This document shows, in pieces, positions 55,922-64,000 of a stretch of 64,000 nucleotides of DNA (the first letter of the stretch is position 1; each line of letters begins with the position of its first letter). The notes under the pieces were generated by a model. That model had not been told where the DNA came from, made no database searches, and saw only the letters and a program-made list of their open reading frames with translations. Source of the DNA: Dromiciops gliroides (taxonomy: Eukaryota; Chordata; Mammalia; Microbiotheria; Microbiotheriidae); the NCBI RefSeq assembly GCF_019393635.1, contig NC_057863.1, positions 644,842,660-644,906,659 on the forward strand, in the 5' to 3' direction. A program made the position numbers and the translations under genes.

Positions 55922-56437
55922 TGTTAAGGGCTAAAATTCTAGCTAGACTGTCTAAAATCTAATGAGTGGTCGCCAATAAATTATAAGCTTTAGCAAGTTA
56001 GACTTTTAGGTATTTTTTAAAATTTTTTTTTTTTTTTTAGTGAGGCAATTGGGGTTAAGTGACTTGCCCAGGGTCACACAGCTAGTAAGTGTTAAGTGTC
56101 TGAGGCCGGATTTGAACTCAGGTACTCCTGACTCCAGGGCCAGTGCTCTATCCACTGCACCACCTAGCTGCCCCCTTTTAGGCATTTATTAAGGAGAATA
56201 AGAATTTGGTAAAGAGAGAAGGAAAGGCCTAGATTCCTATCTATTAAAGGGAGAGCACATTTCTAGCTCCCTTCTCCGCCGGAGAGTGCTGGTCCCTTCC
56301 TTCTTCCTCTCACTAGCCAAAGTCACTTCCTGACGCCAAAGAAAAGACTCCTGGTCTTGCCCTCAAAGACCTTCGCTTCATGGGCTGAACTCTTCTACAG
56401 TAAGTCTCCAGCAGGTGGCGTCATTCCAATCGTTACA
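55922..56437 (-). mobile_element. Solo LTR, ERV-type (family C)
   Basis: TG...CA ends with the 4-bp repeat CTAG on both sides (55,918-55,921 and 56,438-56,441), inserted in a MIR. In reverse: TGTAACGATTGG start, CCTTAATAAATGCC poly(A) signal, CCCTTAACA end. About 360 bp without the SINE inside. Confidence 0.82.
56016..56172 (-). repeat. WSINE1/MAR1-like SINE
   Basis: Inside the LTR; CTTTTAGGYATTT on both sides (56,002 and 56,174). Confidence 0.95.
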
Positions 56438-56660
56438 CTAGCATTTATCAAGTGTTTATTCTGCTTCCATCACTGTGCTAACTCCTTTACAACAACCCTA
56501 GGAGATAGGTGCAATTTTACAGACGAAGAGACTGAGGCAGATAGTGGTTAAGTTACTTTCCCCAAATCACACAGCTAGTAAGTGCCTGAGGCAGGATTTG
56601 AATTTGGGTTTTCCTGGCTCCAGGCTCAACTCTCTATCTACTGCTCCACCTAGCTGTCTA

Positions 56661-57183
56661 GGGTATCCTTCCAAGGGTGGCAAATAGGCCATGGGCCATT
56701 ATTATAGATCTAGATTCCACAGGATTCTAGGGGAGCAACCTGAAGGGTTTGAGGGTATCTCTTGGGCCCCACTGGATGTTTCTCCCCAATGTTAGGTGCC
56801 AGTGACTAGCACCTCATCACTTCAATTTTTTTTTACATCACTTAAATTTAACATCAATTACGTTTTACAAAGGGATGTTGACTTCAAAGATGTAAAAAGA
56901 ACAAAAGTACAAATATTTCCCCAGCAGTGCTTCAGGAGTACACTCTCTCCTATCTTACCTTGGTCTCTGGGCAGAGACTTAGCTGAGTTTCTATATAGCA
57001 TCAATTGTACCAAGTTCATGTGCAAAGACAACATTGATGCAAGATGAGTCTTCGTCCCAGCTGCTGTTGGTGGGGTTCCTAAAGGTCACTTCTGAAGGGT
57101 CATCCCTTTCTCTTTGGGGGATTGATACTGAGCTGGATCCATGAGCAAGTCACCTTATAGCAGGAAAGGATAAACACAGAATA
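56661..57183. other. Unassigned unique sequence
   Basis: No exon or repeat recognised. Confidence 0.4.
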
Positions 57184-57970
57184 GTTGGATCAGTTCACAA
57201 CTCTGCCAACAATGCATTTGTGAACTGATCCAACCATTCTGGAGAGTCCCTAAGGGCTATGGGGCTGTGCATACCCTTTGACTCAGTAATACCACTACTA
57301 GGTCTGTATCCCAAAGAGATTATAAAAAATGGAAAAGGACCCACATGTACAAAAATACTTATAGCAGCTCTTTTTTTGGTGGCAAAGAATTGGAAATTGA
57401 GGGGATGCCCAACAATTGGAGAATGGCTGAATGTTGTATATGAATATAATGGAATACAATTGTGCTATAAGAAATGATGAGCAGGCAGATTTCAGAAAAA
57501 ACCTGGAAAGACTTAAGTGGACTGATGCTGAGTTAAGTGAGCAGAACCAGAAGAACACTGTACACAGTAACAGCAACATTGTGCGATGATCAACTGTGAT
57601 AGACTTAGCTCTTTTCAGCAATACAATGGTCCAGGACAATTCCAAAGGACTCATGATGGAAAATGCTCTCCACATCCATAAAAAAAGAACTGTGGAATCT
57701 GAATGCAGATTGAACCATTTTATTTCTACTTTTTTGTTTTTGTTTTTCTTTTTTGAGATGTTTCCCTTTTGCTCTTTCACAACATGCTTAATATGGAAAT
57801 ATGTTTCATGTGGTTGTACCTATACAACCTATATCAGATTGCTTTCAGTCTTGAGGAAGGGAGAGGGAAGGGAGGGGGGGGGAGAAAAATTTGGAGCTCA
57901 AAAATATTATAAAAACAAATGTTGGAAACTATTTTTACATGTAACTGGGAAAAATAAAATACTATTAAGA
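57184..57970 (+). repeat. L1 LINE 3' part with 5' inversion
   Basis: ORF2 end on the plus strand (IPFDSVIPLLGLYPKEI, ILIAALFLVAKNWKLRGCP), 3' UTR and AATAAAATACTATT end. The first about 35 bp are inverted: GTTGGATCAGTTCACAA (57,184) pairs with TTGTGAACTGATCCAAC (57,220). Confidence 0.85.
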
Positions 57971-57981
57971 TTGGGGAAAAA

Positions 57982-58132
57982 AGGGGCAGCTAGGTGGCGC
58001 AATGGATAGAGTACCGGCCCTGGAGTCAGGAGTACCTGAGTTCAAATCCGGCCTCAGACACTTAACACTTACTAGCTGTGTGACCCTAGGCAAGTCACTT
58101 AATCCCAATTGCCTCACTAAAAAAAAAAAAAA
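57982..58132 (+). repeat. WSINE1/MAR1-like SINE
   Basis: Repeats AAGATTGRGGAAAAAA at 57,966 and 58,134; 17-A tail. Confidence 0.95.
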
Positions 58133-58149
58133 AAAGATTGAGGAAAAAA

Positions 58150-58984
58150 GAATAAACACAGAGACAGAGGTAGCTCTGTGCTTACTGCCACCATGGCTGC
58201 ATAGAAGATAGAGCAACCACCCTTCCCTGCCTCCCCTTCACTAAAAGCATCCTGCCTTCTGATGGGGAGAGGACTGGGCAGGCCACCCGTTGTCTATGCT
58301 CACTCAGTTACTCCAAGCCTCAGCTTAAGTCTCACCCTCTGCAAGAAGCCTTTCCAAGTTTTCCTTTCTTTTACTGTCTCCCCTCTGCTGGTGATTTCTT
58401 ATTCATCTCTCAGAGCTCTTATTTGGACATGGTTGTTGTCTCCCTTTTTAGAGGGTAAGCGCCCTGAGGGGAAGCTTGGTTGTTGGCTTGCCTTGCTTTG
58501 TATCCCTAGAGCATAACACAGCAAATGTCCCATATCAGGTGCTGACACAGAATCCTGGGGATAAACCCAAGTGGGGACCCACCTGTTGCCTTGCTCTCTT
58601 ATGACTGGGTTCAAAAATTGAGGCTGACTCTCTGAGTTGCCCAGAACTGCCGGGTGGGAGTGTGCCCTTCTGCACATCTGATTGCAAGCCTTGAGCACAT
58701 GTCCTGTGCAGGCCATCTGGTCACTGGGGAGGGTTGGCTTTCTAGTCCTCCCACTTCTGCTCTTTGAGGACCAGGAGAACAAGTCCAATCCTTCTTTCCT
58801 GTAGGGATGCAGGGAAGCCCTCCTATGGTTGTTTCTGAGCGTCTAGCAAGGATGGGATGGGATGGTGTTGGAGACAGTGAAGCACAACAAATTTGGGATT
58901 CTTGGCCTCGAAGGCTGCTCCTGCAGGGAATGGAAGGGTCTGATCATGAGTGAATCCTGTCTTGTGGGCTCTTTTTTTAAAAAA
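58150..58984. other. Unassigned unique sequence
   Basis: A 129-codon minus-strand frame (58,399-58,788) has no family resemblance and is not called. L2-like phrases lie near 58,310-58,400. Confidence 0.4.
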
Positions 58985-59042
58985 AAATGATAAAAGTATC
59001 TTGTTATTTTCCAGTTACATGTAGAGATCATTTTCAACATTT

Positions 59043-59459
59043 GGGGTTTTTTTTTTTTTTACATATAAGGTATTTTGTTTTTTCCGTTACATGTAAAGAT
59101 AGTTCTCAACTTTTGTTTATACAAGCTTTACAATTTCAGATTTTTCTCCCTCTGTTCCCTCCCTCCCCCCTCCCCTAGACAGCAGGTAATCTGATATAGG
59201 TTATATCTATATATCTATATAGGTATACATATACATATATCTATACACATAATAACATTAATCCTATTTCTGCATTAGTCCTGTTATAAGAGAAAAAATC
59301 AGAGCAATGATGAAAAACCTCAAAATAGAAAAAAACAACAGCACCAAAAACAAAAGAAATAGTATGGTTCATTCAGCATCTATACTCCACAGTTCTTTTT
59401 TTTTTTTTTCTTGGATTTGGAGATCCTCTTCTATCATGAGTTCCCTGGAACTCTTCTGT
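59043..59459 (-). repeat. L1 LINE 3' end (inner, younger)
   Basis: A second, near-identical L1 3' UTR (ACATATAAGGTATTTTGTTT to CATGAGTTCCCTGGAACTC) inserted in the outer one; ACATTTG on both sides. Confidence 0.8.
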
Positions 59460-59523
59460 AAACATTTGTTTTTATAAGATTTCTAGTTTCAAATTTTTTC
59501 TCCTCCCTCTCCTCCCTCCACCC

Positions 59524-59902
59524 TGTTGGGGTTGAGGGTTCAATTCCCTTGACAGAAGTTGAGGATCAGAGACGATTAATCACTGACACATCAGCGTCAC
59601 ATTATGTGTGTAACTGTGTGTGCTTTACTATCCAGTATTTATAGCAGAAAATCACAGTTAATCAAATAAAATCTCTGCAAGAATAATTCTAGAGAATAAG
59701 AGTAATCTTTTAACCTTTCAGCCTTGACCTGTCAGAACCTGTTCTAGGCTTAGGCAGAGCGAAGTTTGCACAGCTGTCTGCCACAGGAGGCCAGCCAAGC
59801 ACTGTCTCTGGAATCTCTGGTTACCTCAGTGACCACAGCCCAAGCATGGGGAGGGGGAACTCAATCAGAGGGGCAACAGAGAGCCTCCTGGGTTCCCCAA
59901 CA
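59524..59902 (-). mobile_element. Solo LTR, ERV-type (family E)
   Basis: 379 bp with inverted termini TGTTGGGG and CCCCAACA. CCACCC and GCACCC flank it, a likely 6-bp repeat with one change. A TATA box (CTATAAATACTGG) reads on the minus strand. Lies within an L1 3' UTR. Confidence 0.8.
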
Positions 59903-60486
59903 GCACCCCTCCCCAAGACAGCAAGTAATCTGATATAGGTTATGTATGTACAATAACATTAAACATAATTCTGCATTAGTCATGTTATAAGAGAAGGATC
60001 AGAGCAAAAAGGAAAAACCTCAAAAAAGAAAAACAACAGCACCACAAACAAAAGAAGTAGTATGGTTCAATCAGCATCCATATTCCACAGTTCTTTTTTT
60101 TCTGGATTTGGAGAGCCTTTTCCATCATGAGTCCTTTGGAACTATCTTGTATTGCTGAGAAGAATCAAGTCTATCACAGTTGATCAACTCATAATGTTGA
60201 TGATACTGTGTACAATGTTCTCCTGGTTCTGCTCTTCTCAGTCATCATCAGTTCATGCAAGTCTTTCCAGGTTTCTCTGAAATCTGCCTGCTCATCCTTT
60301 CTTCCAGCACAATAGAATTCCATTACATTCATATACCACAACTTGTTCAGCCCTTCCCCAATTGATGGGCAGCCCCTCACTTTCCAATTCCATGCCATTA
60401 TGGGCCCTTTTGTAATGGCCATATGAATGAATACACCCTGTTCTCCAGCCAAGACCAGAAATCTAAGGTGTAGGAAGATTCTTTTG

Positions 60487-60652
60487 GGTTTTTTTGTTTG
60501 TTTGTTTGTTTGTTTTTGTGGGGCAATGGGGGTTAAGTGACTTGCCCAGGGTCACACAGCTAGTAAGTGTCAAGTGTCTGAGGCCGGATTTGAACTCAGG
60601 TCCTCCTGAATCCAGGGCCGGTGTTTTATCCACTGTGCCACCTAGCCACCCC
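60487..60652 (-). repeat. WSINE1/MAR1-like SINE
   Basis: Full length, (TTTG)n tail; first of three in a row, all reverse. Confidence 0.94.
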
Positions 60653-60675
60653 ATGTTTGTTCTTTATAATATTTT

Positions 60676-60815
60676 GAGGGGGGGCATTGAGGGTTAAGTG
60701 ACTTGCCCAGGGTCATACAGCTAGTAAGTGTCAAGTGTCTGAGGCCAAATTTGAACTCAGGTCGTCCTGAATCCAAGGCCGGTGCTTTATCCATTGCACT
60801 ACCTAGCTGCCCCAA
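60676..60815 (-). repeat. WSINE1/MAR1-like SINE
   Basis: Second of the row; tail shortened to TTTTGAGGGG. Confidence 0.92.
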
Positions 60816-60829
60816 ATAGTGTTTGTTGT

Positions 60830-60985
60830 TTGTTGGTTTGTTGGGCTTTTTTGGTGAGGCAATTGGTGTTAAATGACTTGGCCCAGGGCCACACAGCTAG
60901 TGTTAAGTGTCTGAGGTCAGATTTGAACTCAGGTCCTCCTGACTCCAGGGCCAGTGCTCTATCCACTGTGCCACCTAGCTGCCCC
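60830..60985 (-). repeat. WSINE1/MAR1-like SINE
   Basis: Third of the row; TTGGGTTTTT-like bases precede each unit, but I see no clean shared target copy. Confidence 0.92.
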
Positions 60986-61306
60986 TGTTGTTTTTTTTAA
61001 TTTGGGTTCTAAACTCTCTCCCTCCTGTCTACCTTTCCCCCTTCACAAGAAAGCAAACAATTTGATTTTGATTACACATTTGAGGTCATGCAAAACATAT
61101 TTCCATACTATTCATATGTCAAAAGAAAACATAAACAAAATGAAACAATGAAATTAAAGTTTACAAAGAAAGTCTGCATTCATAGTTCATCATTTTTCTC
61201 TTCAAAGGTGGATGGCATTTTTCATAGGGGTCCTTTGAATGGTGTTGGATTATTGTCTTGATCAGAGTAGCTAAGTTTTTCACAGTTAATAATCAATACA
61301 GCATTT

Positions 61307-61466
61307 GGGTTGTTTTGTTTTTTTGGTTTTTGCAGGGCAATGGGGGTTAAGTGACTTGCCCAGGGTCACACAGCTAGTATGTGTCAAGTATCTGAGGCTG
61401 GATTTGAACTCAGGTACTCCTGAATCCAGGGCCGGTGCTTTATCCACTGTGCCACCTAGCTGCCCC
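61307..61466 (-). repeat. WSINE1/MAR1-like SINE
   Basis: AATACAGC on both sides (61,296 and 61,468). Confidence 0.94.
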
Positions 61467-61579
61467 TAATACAGCCTTTGTTACTGTGTACAGTGTTCTC
61501 CTGGTTCTGCTCACTTCAGTTTGCATCAGTTCATATAAGTCTTCCCAGGTTTTTCTGAAACCAATCTGCTCATCATTTC

Positions 61580-61716
61580 TTTCTTTCTTTTTTTTTTTTT
61601 TTTTTGCCCAGGGTCACACAGCTAGTAAGTGTTAAGTGTCTGAGGCTGGATTTGAACTCAGGTACTCCTGAATCCAGGGCCGGTGCTCTATCCACTGTGC
61701 CACTTGGCTGCCCCCC
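61580..61716 (-). repeat. WSINE1/MAR1-like SINE, 3' end shortened
   Basis: The poly(T) joins directly to GCCCAGGGTCACAC, so the usual SINE 3' end is missing. CATTTCTT and CATTATTTCTT border it. Confidence 0.9.
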
Positions 61717-62230
61717 CCCACATTATTTCTTAACGCGCAATAGTATTCCATCAAAATCATATACCACACCTTGTTCAGTGATTCCCCAATTGATGGACAT
61801 CTCCTCTATTTCCAGTTATTTCCCACCACTAAAAGAGCTGCTATAAATATATTTGTACATATAGGTCCTTTTCATTTTTGTTTTTTCTCTCTTTAGGATC
61901 CAGACCTAGTAGTAGTATTTCTGAGTCAGAGATAAGAACAGTTTTATAGTTCTTTGGGCATAGTTCCAGATTGTTCTCCAGAATGGCTGGACTAGTTCAT
62001 AACTCCACCAACAATGCGTTGATGCCCCAGTTTTCCCACATCGCCTCCAGCATTTGTTATTTTTCTTTTCTGTCACATTAGCCAATCTGATAGGAGTGAG
62101 GTGGCACCTTGGAATCGTTTTAATGTTCATTTCACTAATCAATAGTGATTTAGATCATTTTGAAACATGACAGTTGATAGTTTTGATTTCTTCTTCTGAA
62201 AACTACCTGTTCATATCCCATTTATCCATT

Positions 62231-62457
62231 GGGACATGTCATTACCTTATATCCTCCTATCATTAGAAGTCACATGAAGCATCCTCTTCTCTCTCTAAGA
62301 TGCCTGAAGCTGAGCAGCCAGAACTGATCAGTAACCCCAAATCTTTCAGACTCAGGAGGTAGTTGACAAAGACAGAAATATGCATCTCTCCAGGATCATT
62401 GTTCAGTGACCAAAGTTCAGGGAAAGAAACACTTGAGGTTCAGTTGTGGGGTCACCC
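62231..62457. other. Unassigned sequence
   Basis: Nothing recognised. Confidence 0.4.
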
Positions 62458-62668
62458 GTCAATAGTATTCCATTACACTCATATACCACAACTTGTTTAG
62501 CCATTCCCTCAATTTCCAATTCTTTGCCACCATAGAGCTGCTATTTTTGTATATGTGAGTTCTTTTCTCTCTTCTATGATCTCTTTGGGATACAGACCTA
62601 GTAGTGGTATTACTGTATCAAAGGGTATGTACAATCCCATAGCCCTTTGGGCATAGTTCCAAATTTAG
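62458..62668 (-). repeat. L1 LINE ORF2 end fragment
   Basis: CAATAGTATTCCATTACACT to GGGCATAGTTCCAAAT, antisense L1. Confidence 0.8.
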
Positions 62669-64000
62669 AGCACATTTCTCAAAGAAAGGGGTTAGAGTGT
62701 TCCCCTCCTCCAATGCCAGTTTCATGGAAGGTGCCACTGTCCAGCCTCATTGCATTTTGGTTTTGATATAACTTCCATTTCTAAAGGTTTCTTCCCTTCC
62801 CGCCTTCTGCTTTCCAGAAAGCCATCCCTTGAAGAAGAAAGAGGAAGAGGAGGAGAAGAGGAGGAAGAATAAGGAAGAGGAAGAAGATGAGGATGAAGAA
62901 GAAGGAAAAAAAGAAGAATTTTAAACGAGAGGGAAAAATGCTGTCAGCAAGTTTAATTAACAAATGAACTCAGCCTGGACATCCCTGCAACATTCTACAC
63001 TCATAGTCAATAAATATGCTTTTCAAACATTTCAAGCAAAGGCTCATTTCTTTTCCAGTCCATCAACCCCTCCTATGTGCACTGCTGGGAAACCCCTGAC
63101 ACTCACTTGCCCTTTTGTTTCAATACTACTACATTAGTCCTTGGTCTCCACCCTCTTGTCCCAATACTTGAATTGCTATAGACTTTCTTTCCACACCTTT
63201 GATTGCTGACGTGTGCGCCTCTAACAGGTTAGGTTTGTTCAGATCTTATTCTCTCATTGGTTGAGATGTTATTTAAACATTCACCTGGGGATCCAGAGCC
63301 AAACAGGACATCAGGCGTCTCTTCAAGCATAAGATACTTCTTTTGCCTTCTCTACACCTGAGGTCCTTGTTGGCTGGTGGTGAATGGAGCTGTCCAAAGG
63401 TGGGTCATAAAGTGTTGACAGAGATGAGGAGAAGATAAAGTAGTCTGGTCTGTTAGCAGATGGGCTTTGGTTTTTGTCAGTGCCTTTTCCCCTCTTCTCT
63501 ATACTCCCCAGGCTTTTTGATCCTTTAGGTCTCAGCTGAGGTTGGCCCATCCCTCATTCCAGAAAGGCCTCATGACTAGTCCTGACCCCTTGGGTTCTTC
63601 CCCTCTGTGAACTCCTTCCACCTTTCAAAGTGAGCTCCATACAGGACCATGGGATTTCCAAAGGCCTGGAAGGGTCTCAGAAGGTTTCTTTGAAAGGAGC
63701 CTTATCTCACCAGCGCTAGTCAGGGATTTAACCCAGCCTTCCCCACTGCCTGGCCAGCCAAGAGCTAGGCACCTGAGGGAGGAGGCCCTTGATAATGAAT
63801 ATGTTTCTTCATCTGTAAAAAGGTATTCAAATGAATGCACTTATCTTTCAAGGTTACTTTTCAAGGTTGTTGTTCAAATGAGATATTGGTAAAGTGTTTT
63901 GCAAATCTTGTAATGTTATATAAATGATAGATAATGAAATTGGTGATTCTCCCTTCAGGTGTTATATCCAGCATAACATGAATGACAAGTTCTCGGAATT
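62669..64000. other. Mostly unique right end
   Basis: A purine-rich run (GAAGAGGAGGAG-type, 62,830-62,925) could encode only Glu/Lys/Asp repeats and is low complexity. The stretch near 63,020-63,060 (AATAAATATGC) resembles an LTR poly(A) region but has no clear ends. The last 150 bp hold MIR-like TCATCTGTAAAA. No exon recognised. Confidence 0.4.

Larger units (their letters stand above)
55890..56660 (-). repeat. MIR SINE, split by an LTR
   Basis: The MIR start GTAGCTAG breaks at 55,921 and resumes at 56,438 with CTAGCATTTATCAAGTG and a full core (GACTGAGGCAGATAGTGG). Confidence 0.8.
58985..60420 (-). repeat. L1 LINE 3' part (outer), split by L1 and LTR
   Basis: CCAGTTACATGTAGAGATCA starts the 3' UTR; the remainder follows after the inner L1 and the LTR and ends in ORF2 near GGGCCCTTTTGTAATGGCC. 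A minus frame at 60,189-60,452 keeps WNWKVRGCPSIGEGLNKLWY. Confidence 0.78.
61010..62230 (-). repeat. L1 LINE, 3' UTR to ORF2, split by two SINEs
   Basis: A different, older 3' UTR type (CTCCCTCCTGTCTACC, GTCATGCAAAACATATTTCC). The ORF2 end reads HCWWSYELVQPFWRTIWNYA and CHLTPIRLANVTE on the minus strand. Confidence 0.82.

Noticed and set aside
58399-58788. 129-codon minus-strand frame
   Set aside because: No start context, family motif or splice signals that I can recognise; likely chance.
62830-62925. Acidic Glu/Lys/Asp-rich coding tail
   Set aside because: Low-complexity purine run with no associated open frame of reasonable length.

Overview
Mammalian nuclear DNA, almost certainly marsupial. 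The main evidence is about 70 copies of a tRNA-derived SINE of the WSINE1/MAR1 type (A box near TGGCGCAGTGG, B box near GAGTTCAAATCC, tail ending CACTTAACCCCAATTGCC plus an A-rich run). With it are RTE/BovB-like LINEs, marsupial-type L1 copies, well-preserved L2 and MIR, and solo LTRs. The species cannot be fixed by eye; an Australian marsupial is my guess. Family names come from remembered consensus features, not a database search.

The only piece of a real gene I can support is at the left end. At 3,560-3,671 on the minus strand lies the first coding exon of CRX, the photoreceptor homeobox gene. It has an MM start, the block PHYSVNALAL, and a good donor in the same phase as human CRX. Positions 1-3,559 are then intron, and the homeobox exons lie off the left edge. 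A repeat-free stretch at 3,200-5,100 upstream of the exon holds a candidate non-coding first exon (donor at 4,627/4,626) and two TAATCC sites of the kind bound by OTX2/CRX. The rest of the window (about 5-64 kb) would be upstream of CRX and shows no further gene.

Four retrocopy-type insertions stand out. A full-length SHMT2 processed pseudogene (30,760-32,720) has one premature stop and one lost codon. An RPL23A processed pseudogene (45,635-46,297) carries a SINE-like 3' UTR. A small unidentified retrocopy sits at 44,092-44,326. A 5' fragment of an L1 (42,572-43,355) was inserted without a poly(A) tail.

The remainder is a layered record of transposition. Nests give relative ages: RTE LINE > L1 > LTR > two SINEs at 11.7-14.9 kb; L1 > LTR > RPL23A at 44.9-46.9 kb; L1 > L1 at 59 kb. 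At five or more places, successive SINE or L1 insertions share one target-site sequence. Solo LTRs lie at 12.7, 17.8, 21.3, 22.6, 45.4, 55.9 and 59.5 kb, with a candidate at 41.2 kb. A broken gammaretrovirus-like provirus fragment lies at about 47.6-48.9 kb. A minisatellite of 32-33-bp units fills 51.3-52.6 kb.

I found no RNA genes, CRISPR arrays or operons, and nothing that looks like a new biochemical system. The most useful leads are the CRX exon with its possible promoter, the repeated reuse of target sites, and several odd chimeric insertions.
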